NCBI RefSeq assembly: GCF_032917945.1
Contig: NZ_CP136624.1
Location: forward strand, 3,596,001-3,660,000
Direction: 5' to 3'
DNA from: Bradyrhizobium sp. sBnM-33
Lineage (GTDB): Bacteria; Pseudomonadota; Alphaproteobacteria; Rhizobiales; Xanthobacteraceae
DNA length: 64,000 nt
The translations under genes were made by a program, and so were the position numbers. The notes beneath the pieces were generated by a model. It saw nothing but the letters and a program-made list of their open reading frames with translations. It ran no database searches and was not told the DNA's origin. Positions 27,841-36,678 of this stretch are shown one piece after another; within the stretch, counting starts at the first letter, position 1; each line of letters opens with the position of its first letter.

Positions 27841-29159
27841 TGACCCTGGCTGTGTGAAAATGCCTCGCTTGGACTGATTCCCGAGATATGATTCTGACGC
27901 GATTTCGGGGGATCGGATGAGGCGCTTCGTTGAGGGGCTGGATCGCGGACAGAGCACGCTGTTTCCCGAATGCTTGGAAGGCTGGATTGGCGGGGATAAT
28001 CCGGTTCGGGTGATCGACGTCTTTCTCGATCGACTCGATCTTGCCGAGCTAGGATTCAGTGGGGTCGATCCTGAGCGAACCGGTCGGCCTTCGTATCATC
28101 CCTCGGCGCTGTTGAAGCTCTATATATGGCTATCTCAACCGGGTTCAGTCAAGCCGCCGGCTTGAGCATGACGCCGGGCGCAATGTTGAGGTGATCTGGC
28201 TTACGGGCCGGCTTGTTCCCGATCACAAGACGATTGCGGATTTCCGCAAGGACAATGGGCCCCGCGATCCGCAAAGTGTGCACACGCTTCGTCGAGCTCT
28301 GCCGCGAGATGGGCTACTGACGAAAGCCAGCGTTGCCATCGACGGCAGCAAATTTAAAGCCGTGAACAACCGCGATCGGAACTTCACACGCGCCAAGGTG
28401 GAGCGGCGCCGGGCCCAGCTTGAAGAGAGCGTTGCGCGGTATCTCAGCCAGCTCGACACGGTCGATCGGCAGGAGCCTTCTGAGACGCTCGCGCTCAATA
28501 CGACGCGGCTCAAGGAGAAACTCGCGAAACTCGAAAGTCAGATGCAGCGCCTCGCTGCGATCGAGAAGCAGATGCTCGCTTCGCCCGACCAGCAGATCTC
28601 GCTCACCGATCCTGACTCCCGCTCGATGGCGACGAGCGAGCGCGGTTCCGGCGTCGTCGGGTACAACGTGCAGGTCGCAGTCGATACCGAGAACCATTTG
28701 ATTGTGACGCATAAGGTGACGAATGTGGGCTCGGACCGCTCACAGCTTGCAACCGTCGCAAAGGAGGCGAAGGCAACTCTGCAAACGGAGGAGCTCGAAG
28801 CGGTCGCCGATCGAGGCTACTTCAACAGCGAGGAGATCCTGGCGTGCGAGGAGGCCAGCATAACAGTTACGCTGCCAAAGCCAATGACCTCGAACTCAAA
28901 GGCGGAAGGGCGCTTCGGCAAGCAAGACTTTCGCTACATGGCTGGACATTTACATTTGTCCTGCCGGCGAAAGGCTCACCTATCACTACACGGACGAAGA
29001 AAATGGATTGGTCCTGCGCCGCTACTGGACCAACGCCTGCCAGAGCTGCGGCCTCAAGCACAGCTGCACCACCGCCAAGGAGCGACGGATCACCCGATGG
29101 GAGCATGAACAAATTCTCGAGGCGGTCCAGCGCCGGCTGAGGATCCGCTGGTCGCATTG
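27841..29159 (+). mobile_element. IS1182-family transposase, multiply frameshifted and truncated
   Basis: Coding starts at 27917 (RRFVEGLDRGQSTLFPECLE) and follows the IS1182 DDE transposase through SVAIDGSKFKAVNNRD, GVVGYNVQVAVDTENHLI, EAVADRGYFNSEEI and FGKQDFRY to the zinc-binding C-rich end (NACQSCGLKHSC). Frameshifts lie near 28125, 28265, 28315 and 28945. After RWEHEQILEAVQRRL the reading ends at 29159, losing about 80 C-terminal codons with the last acidic region. A left end resembling IS1182 termini (GGCTGTGTGAAAA) is at 27848-27860; no right end is seen. Dead element. Confidence 0.85.
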
Positions 29160-29200
29160 ATACGAGGTGTTCAATCGGCGGCAGATGGGCGGCAATCTGA

Positions 29201-29585
29201 ATGGTGGAGCACGCAAGAATTAACCTCATTGTCGAGGTCGTAAACGGCTCAATTGTTGTCCTGCTCTGCGCTGTCGCGCTTCACCTTGCGATCTACTCTG
29301 CCAGCAAAAGGACTGCCGTGGCGCATTGCGCTGTTCGATCCGCCGCTCGGCGTGCTGCTTGCGATGCCGATGCTGACAATCAAGATCGGGGCAATCATCT
29401 CGCTTGGTGCGGCGTTGGCGTTTCGTCTCTTCGTGGGCGGGCACCGCATGCCGCTGGCGCTTGTCGCGCTGCTATTGGCCGTGATCGTGATCTTGCTCAT
29501 TGGTGCGTTGTGGCTGATCCGCGTGCTGACGTGCTCACGATGGTGCGAGCGCGCATGGGTCGGCAGCGCCGCGCTGTCGTGGTGA
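29201..29585 (+). pseudogene. Small membrane protein, frameshifted in an A-run
   Basis: One frame gives VVNGSIVVLLCAVALHLAIYSAS; the next gives GLPWRIALFDPPLGVLLAM followed by two more hydrophobic helices (GAIISLGAALAFRLFV, LVALLLAVIVILLIGALW). Removing one A from AAAA at 29306-29309 joins them into a protein of about 128 residues with three or four membrane helices. Family unknown. It lies just beyond the broken transposase. Confidence 0.45.
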
Positions 29586-29689
29586 GCTTGTTGGGACACC
29601 AATTTCTGAACGCTCGCGGAGAGTTCCCTCATCCGATTTGCTTCGCAAATCGACCTCTCCCTGCAGGCTGCGCGAAGTGACTCGCGAGG

Positions 29690-29722
29690 CAAAAACAAAT
29701 CGGCGGCCCGAGGGCCGCCGAT
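29690..29722 (-). terminator. Rho-independent terminator for the LivJ-type gene
   Basis: ATCGGCGGCC, CGAG loop, GGCCGCCGAT give a perfect 10-bp GC-rich stem at 29699-29722. Reading the minus strand, it is followed by TTTGTTTTTGCC. It lies 23 bp beyond the stop at 29745. Confidence 0.85.
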
Positions 29723-29744
29723 CGCATTTCGTCTTTCTCTGAGG

Positions 29745-30974
29745 CTAGCCCGCCGGACCTGCGTCCTCGAGGATAGGGCCGAACAATTCCCAGCGCTCGC
29801 CGTTGAACCGCATCATCTGCAACTGCTTGTTGACGCGATAGTCGTTGGGGCTGGTGTTGATCTTCATGCCGGGCAGGCCGAGATCGAGCACGACGTCCTT
29901 CAGGTTGGCGGCCTGCTTCATCACGTTCTCACGCGTCAGGTTGTCGCCGCACTGCTTGAGCACCTGCACCAGCAGCTGAGCGGTCGAATAGCCGTAGGTA
30001 TTGACCGTGTTCATCTTGTCGCCTTCCGGGAAGTATTTTGCCATGAAGTCAAGATACTTCTTCAGGCCCGGATCGTCCCTCCAGGTCGGATCGGCCGGAT
30101 CCTTGCCGTAGTTGACGCTGATCACGCCCTTCGACGCTTCAAGACCGGCCGGCTGCAGCGTGGCGCTCACCGGGCTCGCGTTGATGTCGAGAATGTGCAC
30201 GGGCTTCCAGTTCAGCTCGTGGATTTTTCGGATCGCCTGCGCCGCCTGCTTCGGCGTCGAGGCGCTGTAGAACAGATCCGCGCCGGCGTCCTTGATCTTC
30301 AGCACCTGCGAGTCGATGGTGGGGTCGGAGACTTCGTAGGAAGCCTCCGCCACGATCATCTTGGAAGCCTTGTCGCCAAGGCCGGCCTTCAGCCCGTTGA
30401 CATAGTCCTTACCCAGATCATCGTTCTGATAGAGAATGCCGATCTTGGCGTTCGGGTGCTCCTTCAGAATGTACTGGCCGTAGATTTTGCCCTCGACGAA
30501 ATAGTTCGGGTTGTAACCCATGGTCCAGGGGAAGTTCTTGGGATCGGTGAACTTCGAGGCGCCGGTGGCGGCGAACAACTGCGGCACCTTCTTGCCGTTG
30601 AGATATTTCTGCACGGCGGCATTGGCGGCGGTGCCGATAATCTGGAAGGTGAGGAGGACCTCATCGCCTTCCACCAGCTTGCGGATCTGCTCGACCGTCT
30701 TCGGCGGTGAATAGGCGTCGTCATACTGGATCAGGTTGATCTTGCGGCCGTTGATGCCGCCCTGATCGTTGATCATCTTCATATAGGCGGCCTGGGTCTT
30801 GCCGATATTGGCGTAGACGGAATAGGCGCCGGAGAACGGCACGGTCTGGCCGATCTTGATCTCGGTATCGGATGCGCCGGTATCGTATTTCTTCTGCGCG
30901 TAGGCCGACGAAGCCGACAGGTCGACGGCGACCGCCGCTGCCGTGACCAGTTGAAAAATTCCATTCCTCGTCAT
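29745..30974 (-). CDS. Branched-chain-amino-acid-type ABC binding protein (LivJ/Peripla_BP_6)
   Basis: 409 residues, signal peptide ending SAYA before QKKYDTG. The type I periplasmic fold shows EIKIGQTVPFSGAYSVYANI at the start, then GGINGRKINLIQYDD and VIGT-like LTFQIIGTAANAAVQ. Members bind amino acids, amides, or aromatic and fatty acids. No permease or ATPase genes are near, so it must borrow a transporter or is left from a larger operon. It lies 141 bp downstream of the acyl-CoA ligase and is followed by a strong terminator, so the two are probably one transcript. Confidence 0.9.
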   Translation of the reverse strand: MTRNGIFQLVTAAAVAVDLSASSAYAQKKYDTGASDTEIKIGQTVPFSGAYSVYANIGKTQAAYMKMINDQGGINGRKINLIQYDDAYSPPKTVEQIRKLVEGDEVLLTFQIIGTAANAAVQKYLNGKKVPQLFAATGASKFTDPKNFPWTMGYNPNYFVEGKIYGQYILKEHPNAKIGILYQNDDLGKDYVNGLKAGLGDKASKMIVAEASYEVSDPTIDSQVLKIKDAGADLFYSASTPKQAAQAIRKIHELNWKPVHILDINASPVSATLQPAGLEASKGVISVNYGKDPADPTWRDDPGLKKYLDFMAKYFPEGDKMNTVNTYGYSTAQLLVQVLKQCGDNLTRENVMKQAANLKDVVLDLGLPGMKINTSPNDYRVNKQLQMMRFNGERWELFGPILEDAGPAG

Positions 30975-31115
30975 GCGGGTTTCCTCAAGTTGTTATGACT
31001 GAGCCTATGGTCTTGTCGCAATCGCTTGCCGCGAGTGTGGCGGAAGAGTGACATCCCGAGAACCGAAAGTAACTGCCTTCTCGATGCGCTTGCGGGCCGT
31101 GATGGTGGAGTGGCA

Positions 31116-32726
31116 TCAAGGCAGCTCTTTCAGCAGCCGCCGTAGCACCTTGCCGGTTCCGGTAGCGGGCAACTGGTCGACGAAGCGCACCTGGCGCGGC
31201 GCTTTGTAGCTCGACATGTTATCACGTGCCCAGGCGATGAGCGCTGCCTCGTCCACTTCCTGGCCCGGTTTGCGCACGACAAACGCGCGGATCACTTCAC
31301 CCTTGGCTGGGTCCGGGACACCGATCACCGCGGCCTGCGCAACGGCCAGATGCTTAACGAGGATGCTTTCCACTTGCTCGGGGAACACTGCATAGCCTGA
31401 GACTTTGATCATCTCCTTGAAGCGGCCTGTGAATGTGAGGTAACCCTCCGCGTCCAGAAAGCCCATGTCGCCGGTATGCACCCAACCATCGCGCAGTGTC
31501 CTTGCCGTACTGTCCGGCGCGTTCCAGTAGCCCTTGAAGACACCTGGACTGCGTAGCACGATCTCGCCATGCTCACCCACGGGCATGTGCTCATCTGTTT
31601 CCGGATGCAAGATGCGGATCTCGTTGCCGGGGATCGGCTTGCCATGCGTGCCCCAGCGCACCGCGTCGGCCGGCATGTAGGTGTCCACGGAGTGCGTCTC
31701 GCTCAAACCGTAGGACGCTTCGAATGACCTGCAGTTGACCGCGTATTTCCGCCACTGTGCGGCGAGCGGCTCTGTAAAGGTGATGCCGAAGCTGGTGACC
31801 GGATTCATCACGAGGCTGGACAGATCGTAGCCTTCCGCGCCCGGCGCCTGCATCATCGCCACGTTCATTGGCGCAATGCTGTACCACCAAGTGACGCGGT
31901 AGCGTTCAATCGCATGCAGCGCGCCCACGGGGTCGAAACGGTACAACAGCACGCTGGTGGCACCCGCATAAATAGTGACGTCGATGCCCATTACCTTGCC
32001 AGCGATGTGGTACAGCGGCGCAATGGCCAGCAACACGTCGTCGCCGCGCAGTCCGTTGCAATGGGCCGCCGCCGCGCTCTTGAAGAGCGCGTTGCGGTAG
32101 CTCAGCATCGCGCCCTTGGGCATGCCGGTGGTGCCGGAGGTGTAGGTCATGAGCGCGACGTCATCCATGGACAGGGAAACCTTGGGTGCCGACGCGCCAG
32201 ACCGCGCAACGGCCAGGAAGTCCTCGCAGGCTGCGGGCACCTCACGCCGGCCGCGCATCGCTAGCAGCTCGGCGGGTACCTCGATGTCGGGCTGATCGGG
32301 CAGCAAGTCCGCATAATGCACCACGAAGATATGCTCCAGAGCCGATCTCGCGCGAACCTCGTTCACTACTTGCAGCAGTGGCCCGGCGGCCACGACCACG
32401 CGCGCTTTCAAGTCGGCAAGCTGGTATTGCAGCTCATGCTCCTTGAACAACGGACTGCAGGGGCACACGATGGCGCCCAGTTTCTGGATGCCGTAGTGCG
32501 CCGAGGCGTATTGCGGGCAATTGTTCATGAACAGGACAACGGGCTCGCCCTTTTTCACACCCAGCTCAGCCAGCCGGGCAGCGAACGCATCGCTGGCGCT
32601 GTCCAGCTCAGCGTAGCTGATCTCGCGGCCGTACCAGACGTATGCGGGTTTGGCGGGCTGCTCGCTCGCGTGCCGGCGCAGGTGCTCGTGCAGGGGCTCT
32701 TCGATCCGGGGGCAGACTGGCTCCAT
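31116..32726 (-). CDS. AMP-forming acyl-CoA ligase
   Basis: 536 residues, ANL superfamily. The phosphate-binding A3 motif is MTYTSGTTGMPKGAM, A5 is SYGLSETHS, the A7 aspartate is in HTGDMGFLDAEGY, A8 is GRFKEMIKVSGY, and the catalytic lysine is in PATGTGKVLRR. It activates a carboxylic acid to acyl-AMP and then acyl-CoA in the cytoplasm. Substrate not predictable; a fatty or aromatic acid is likely given the divergently placed TetR gene and the co-directional LivJ-type receptor. Confidence 0.92.
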   Translation of the reverse strand: MEPVCPRIEEPLHEHLRRHASEQPAKPAYVWYGREISYAELDSASDAFAARLAELGVKKGEPVVLFMNNCPQYASAHYGIQKLGAIVCPCSPLFKEHELQYQLADLKARVVVAAGPLLQVVNEVRARSALEHIFVVHYADLLPDQPDIEVPAELLAMRGRREVPAACEDFLAVARSGASAPKVSLSMDDVALMTYTSGTTGMPKGAMLSYRNALFKSAAAAHCNGLRGDDVLLAIAPLYHIAGKVMGIDVTIYAGATSVLLYRFDPVGALHAIERYRVTWWYSIAPMNVAMMQAPGAEGYDLSSLVMNPVTSFGITFTEPLAAQWRKYAVNCRSFEASYGLSETHSVDTYMPADAVRWGTHGKPIPGNEIRILHPETDEHMPVGEHGEIVLRSPGVFKGYWNAPDSTARTLRDGWVHTGDMGFLDAEGYLTFTGRFKEMIKVSGYAVFPEQVESILVKHLAVAQAAVIGVPDPAKGEVIRAFVVRKPGQEVDEAALIAWARDNMSSYKAPRQVRFVDQLPATGTGKVLRRLLKELP

Positions 32727-32785
32727 GGCGTCGCTTTCGAGGTCGTCTACTGAAGGGGCGCGGCCGGCGGGCGCTTGCCAGCATA

Positions 32786-32848
32786 TACCGACGAGTAGAT
32801 TATGATATACCTATCAGTAGAATAATTATACTAGCTGGTAGAATAGTG
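32786..32848. promoter_or_regulatory. AT-rich divergent control region with palindromic site
   Basis: Between the divergent ligase and TetR starts there is an AT-rich core. TACTAGCTGGTA at 32829-32840 is palindromic except for one pair, and GTAGAATA occurs on both sides (32817 and 32838). This is the expected place for the TetR operator and both promoters. Confidence 0.55.
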
Positions 32849-32916
32849 CAATATCCACCCCCTCCGGCTCCAACGAGCAATATTCTCATCAGATATCGCT
32901 GCTGACGGGTATACCG

Positions 32917-33585
32917 ATGCAAGACTTCCCTCGTTCCGCTGCCAAAACACGCTCGCCGCGTCGCCAGCGCGCACCCACGCCGGGTAACGATGTCAAGCGC
33001 GAGCGCATCTTGCGCGTGGCCGAGCGCCTGTTCCACGAGCGCGGCTATGCTGACACAACGATGGACCAGATCGTCAGCGAGCTCGGGGTCACCAAGCCGT
33101 TCGTCTACTACTACTTCCGCAACAAACTGGAGATCTTCGAATTGCTCTCTTGGGAGCCGACTGTCGCCGTTTTCACTGTGCTGGACGATCCCGACGACGT
33201 GCGGCCCGCGCACGAGAAGGTGGCCAGCGCGCTCGAAGAAATCATCCGCATCACCGTCGAGTACTACCCCTCTGCCTTCTTCGCCTTCCGTGAGCCGCAG
33301 GTATTCCGCCCCGAATTCGCCGCCGCGACCAAGAAATTGGCCAACGGCTTCTACGACAAGCTGTGCGCGCAGATGGAGCAGGCGCGTGCCGAGGGAACGC
33401 TTGAGTTCGGCAACACCAAGGTCACGGCGCTCGCCGCCTGCAGTATTTCCGGGTACATGTACACTTGGTACAGGCCCGACGGAAACTTGCCGCCCGAGCG
33501 GATAGTGCGCGAACTTGCGCAGCTCGCATGGCGCGTGATCGGGCTAAAGCGAAAGCGAATCCCATCGAACAAGAAGCGCGCATGA
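32917..33585 (+). CDS. TetR-family regulator
   Basis: 222 residues. Residues 26-75 are the TetR helix-turn-helix (RERILRVAERLFHERGYADT, then GVTKPFVYYYFRNKLEIFEL); the rest is a helical ligand domain with FAFREPQVFRPEFAAA and a C-terminal segment like the TetR_C_7/KstR2-type domains of lipid regulators. It is divergent from the acyl-CoA ligase, so it most likely represses the ligase-LivJ unit until an acyl-CoA or acid is present. The exact start could also be a methionine-free position further in; the ATG used gives a basic arm. Confidence 0.9.
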   Translation: MQDFPRSAAKTRSPRRQRAPTPGNDVKRERILRVAERLFHERGYADTTMDQIVSELGVTKPFVYYYFRNKLEIFELLSWEPTVAVFTVLDDPDDVRPAHEKVASALEEIIRITVEYYPSAFFAFREPQVFRPEFAAATKKLANGFYDKLCAQMEQARAEGTLEFGNTKVTALAACSISGYMYTWYRPDGNLPPERIVRELAQLAWRVIGLKRKRIPSNKKRA

Positions 33586-33718
33586 AACTAGCTCGTCGCC
33601 GCGTCGGTTGCGGCAGCGCACATGCTCAGGACAAGACCTTCCACTTCCCCGCGTGAAGGCGGGCCGCCATCGCTGACATGACTGTGTGAAAGCCCAGGCG
33701 AGCCCTTGCGCAGCTAAC

Positions 33719-34029
33719 TCAGGCGAGCCAGAGCATGATCAAGGCAAGGGCAGCCGGCGCGGCCTGCACAAAAAGAATTCTCCGGCTGACGGAATAAGCG
33801 CCGTACGCGCTCGCGATGACGACGCAGAGCACTAGAACACCTTGATCTGGAATGCGAAGGCGGGAGCCGAATGAAAGTGTCCCTGGTTGACGGCGAGCAC
33901 CGGCATGGCATCGGCTGTTGCCGAAGGTCTTCAAGCCCCACCGGCTTGGTCCAGAGGAACACCGAGCGCGAGAAAATAGATGTGCATCACGGCAACCAGT
34001 GCCACCAGAAGATTGGCGATCCAGATCAT
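33719..34029 (-). pseudogene. DUF1304 membrane protein, several frameshifts
   Basis: From the ATG at 34029 one reads IWIANLLVALVAVMHIYFLALG, then in the next frame VFLWTKPVGLKTFG, then VLAVNQG and AFAFQIK in a third, then LVLCVVIASAYGAYSVSRRI and FVQAAPAALALIMLW to a stop at 33719. This is the DUF1304 order (four-helix inner-membrane protein) with at least three frame changes and a small internal loss after NQG. No product can be made. Confidence 0.75.
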
Positions 34030-34189
34030 GTTGCCCCCCAGCCGGAATTCGGGTGGACGCTAGCACGGCGCGCGTGAAAAGTGCGGAAGCCTGCGCGGAT
34101 TCTCATTGAAATGATGATGTCCGGAAACCGCGAGACAGGCACGCTGCAATGAACGATGCTTCGATCACTAGGGCGTTGTGCTCCCGCCG

Positions 34190-34474
34190 TTACGGCGTGC
34201 CTTCCATTTTCTTGCACTTGGTTAGAACGTTCTCTGGAAGCCAGCCGTGATCGGTTCTTCCATCGGTGGCATGCATCACGAACCACCAACCTTGGTGCTT
34301 GTCACGAAAGGCGACTTTGTCGCCCTTGGCGACCGGCATATAGCGTGGCTCCGTGGGGCCGCCTAGCCGATTGGAAAGTTCGATATCCTTCGCGACTGTG
34401 CACACGGTATAGAACGCGCTGGCCGGCGCCGTAAGAGCGACGACAGCGACCGTGGTTAAAAGAAACTTCGTCAT
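34190..34474 (-). CDS. Small secreted SH3-like protein
   Basis: About 94 residues with a signal peptide (KFLLTTVAVVALTAPASA before FYTVCTVA) and a compact beta-rich body ending KHQGWWFVMHATDGRTDHGW and LPENVLTKC, which has the look of a bacterial SH3 domain. Two cysteines (CTVAKD and TKCKK) may form a disulfide. The ATG at 34474 has a GAAGG ribosome site; an ATG at 34486 directly follows the stop of the HTH pseudogene. Probably periplasmic; role unknown. Confidence 0.75.
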   Translation of the reverse strand: MTKFLLTTVAVVALTAPASAFYTVCTVAKDIELSNRLGGPTEPRYMPVAKGDKVAFRDKHQGWWFVMHATDGRTDHGWLPENVLTKCKKMEGTP

Positions 34475-34486
34475 TGTTGCCTTCAT

Positions 34487-34742
34487 TCATTGTTCTTTCA
34501 CTAGCTGGTCTCTGAAGCTCGCCGGGGCGTTTGTCGCCCATGAGAGCTTCAGCACCTCAGCCAAGCTGATGTTGCGCTTGATCATGATCGTGATCAGGAT
34601 CGCGATCAACTACGTCGCGATCGTTGGCGGCCTTGCGCCGCACGGAGCGTTCGTCGAGGTCAACCAGGCGAGCAAAGCCGGCCTAGGTGACGCCGATCTT
34701 CTCCAGCGCGTCGCGGAATTCTTCGGCGCTCATTTTGCGCAT
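34487..34742 (-). pseudogene. Small HTH protein with amber codon and frameshift
   Basis: The ATG at 34742 starts RKMSAEEFRDALEKIGVT, then TAG at 34683-34685, then AGFARLVDLDERSVRR, a helix-turn-helix of the type seen in small rhizobial XRE-like proteins (usually SQAGFARLV, so CAG to TAG). A further shift near 34625 is needed to reach AILITIMIKRNISLAEVLK and the stop at 34487. Both lesions make it non-functional. Its stop abuts an ATG of the SH3-like gene (TGAATG). Confidence 0.65.
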
Positions 34743-35077
34743 TGTCTTAAGTTCGCTTTCTCGGCTTCAGGCCGTGGTGGATGTCGTGGCACTCGAGACT
34801 GCAGAACACGCCTTCGTGCTTGTGCGGGCGCAAGCCATGCAGGCTGTAGAACACAAACAGCCTTGCTGCCCGGCGCGGTGTCACCGCACTCCGGGCAGCG
34901 CTGGCGCCCGGCCTCGATCGTTTCGCTAACCAGCCTGTATAGGTGGTCGGTTCGCTCGGTTGAGACCAAGGTGGTACACCGACTATCGGAGTACCGGATT
35001 TGCAAAGGCACCAGGATTAACGAAGTCTTAGCGTTCGCCGTGCCGATCATGCGGGCGCTGGTGACGGGATTCCTCCG
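34743..35077. other. Debris with a zinc-ribbon-like scrap
   Basis: On the minus strand about 34747-34920 reads RCPECGDTAPGS in one frame and FCSLECHDIHHGLKPRKRT in another, suggesting a degraded small zinc-ribbon protein (CxxC plus CxxxC). Nothing else is recognised. Confidence 0.3.
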
Positions 35078-35635
35078 ATGCTCAAAGACGGCACTTACGC
35101 GGCATGGTTCAAAACTCCGCTCGGCCAAGGCGCCGGCAGCGCCCATGTCGCTGATGGCAAAATTTCGGGCCGCGACACCATCATGAGCTACAGCGGCACT
35201 TGCGAAGTCAACGGCGAACGGTTCGCCGCCATCCTGACACTAAAACGGCACACCGAAGGACATGCAACCGTCTTCGGTGCCGATGACCTTACGCTGAAGC
35301 TTGAGGGAACGTGCTCCGGCAAGATAGCTAGGTACGTTGGCACGGCAGAACAGGTCCCGGGAGTGCTGCTCGAAGGAACGCAGCGAAGAGCAGCCAGTCG
35401 CACCAGTGCCGAGCACGCCGCCGCCTACGTTCAACCCCGACAGGCTCCCGAAACTGCCGACGCGCCCCCGCTGAATGCTGGCTGCGAAACTCCCAACGAG
35501 TGCCTGATTTGCCGCAGCATCGATATGGCAGCGTCGGTAGTACGCAGTTGGCTTCGGCGTGAACGTCTTGTCGACCACGAATGCAAGAGCTTCGTCGCCA
35601 GCCGCGCCAGCTTTGCAAAGCGTAATCTCGTTTAG
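35078..35635 (+). CDS. GrlR-like protein with run-on C-terminus
   Basis: The first 105 codons are a lipocalin-like GrlR-family protein: MLKDGTYAAWFKTPLGQGAG, then SAHVADGKISGRD, SYSGTCEVNGERFAAILT and DLTLKLEGTCSG. GrlR was named as a negative regulator in enteropathogens; rhizobial relatives are common and of unknown role. The start is fixed by the family pattern though no good ribosome site is seen. Beyond about 35395 the frame continues for 80 codons that lie antisense to a phage protease remnant, so the true stop has probably been lost at a junction. Confidence 0.6.
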   Translation: MLKDGTYAAWFKTPLGQGAGSAHVADGKISGRDTIMSYSGTCEVNGERFAAILTLKRHTEGHATVFGADDLTLKLEGTCSGKIARYVGTAEQVPGVLLEGTQRRAASRTSAEHAAAYVQPRQAPETADAPPLNAGCETPNECLICRSIDMAASVVRSWLRRERLVDHECKSFVASRASFAKRNLV

Positions 35636-35878
35636 CTTTGCACGGGTCACGACACGGACCGATTCACCAGCGATTTCCTCACTATGTTCTGCGTAAATGT
35701 CAGAACCGACCGACATTGAGGGCCGATGGTCAGAAGCAGCCATTCGTGCGATCACGGGGCCAAGCCTGCATTGCCCAAGATCAAGCCGGAACTGTAGCCC
35801 ATCGTCGTAGATAACCAGTTCAAAAGCATCATCAGTGCTTGCCACTTCTAGCGAACCCTCATGGTCAATCCAAAAGCC
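35411..35878 (-). pseudogene. HK97-type prohead protease-like remnant
   Basis: A minus-strand frame contains DAFELVIYDDGLQFRLDL, then MSVGSDIYAEHSEEIAGE and VVTRAKLNEITLCKAGAAGD, the S78-type prohead protease core, where IxLVxxGA-like segments normally occur. Sequences upstream of 35878 and downstream of 35411 in the same frame do not belong to the family. It is a piece of a phage-related structural gene. Confidence 0.6.
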
Positions 35879-35923
35879 AACACGGCTATCATCGGTATCA
35901 CCGAAGCATCCTGCCTGGAGCAT

Positions 35924-36088
35924 GATCCATCCGCCCTTGAGGGAATCTCGGCCGAGCATGGCATCGGCTTCGATAAGAAGCCGCGGCTGCAGCTCTGCCG
36001 CAGTAGGGCCGAGATCGCGACGATGCGCCGGCTGAAGGCTGCGCTGGACCCAAAGGCCATCCTCAATCGCGGCCGCATCTTTGATTGA
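35924..36088 (+). pseudogene. C-terminal fragment of a GlcD/D-2-hydroxyglutarate dehydrogenase-type FAD oxidase
   Basis: About 54 codons: [36 protein letters not shown] and LNRGRIFD before the stop. The EHGIG and DPKxILNPGK-like motifs mark the C-terminus of FAD-linked oxidases (glycolate oxidase GlcD, D-lactate or D-2-hydroxyglutarate dehydrogenases). The 400 or more preceding residues are absent. Confidence 0.75.
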
Positions 36089-36474
36089 TGCGAGGCCTTC
36101 GGCTGATCTCCCGGACCACGGCAGCATCCAACCCGCTGGGGGTATTGCGTAGCCAGGGCAAATAGCGGCATGCCCAACAACGAGCTGAGTCCAACTCGTC
36201 GCACGTCGCTGGTTCACGGTAGCCCAAACTTGCCCTGATGGATTGGACGGAGAATTCAACGCTTTCAACGAATTAGAGTGCGACGTGTGCACCGGGAAAT
36301 CCAAAAACATCTATCGATGGCGCAGCAGTCGAGGCTCGACGCCATCGAATGGAGGAGTGTAGTCACCTGAGACCGAGAAGCTGATTTCGTTTGTCGGCAT
36401 GGGCAAGCGGACAAGCGTGGGTATCGTTGGCGGCGTCGTGGCTGCTTTTCAGCGCAACGGTGAAAACCGACAAA

Positions 36475-36665
36475 ATGCGTCAGATGGCGCAGACCACGCT
36501 CGATAAGGCAAAGCTTGCCCTGTCAATTGCCCATGAGATCAACCAGTCTCGTATCGTCAGCCGAAGCGCTCCAAGACAGTTGGGTAGTGCGATCCAGGCG
36601 TGGGAGAGGGCGAGCTGGTATTTAAATGGGGTTGCGCCGAATGATCTCGACGGGCTCGCAGCTCT
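36475..36665 (+). pseudogene. Possible histidine kinase H-box remnant
   Basis: ALSIAHEINQ is the typical H-box of a HisKA sensor kinase. Shortly after, in other frames, IVSSAEALQ and AWERASWYLNGVAPNDLDG fit the helix that follows in rhizobial kinases. The match is short and crosses frames. The rest of 36089-36678 holds nothing recognisable. Confidence 0.4.
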
Positions 36666-36678
36666 TCCTGGCGCAGGG

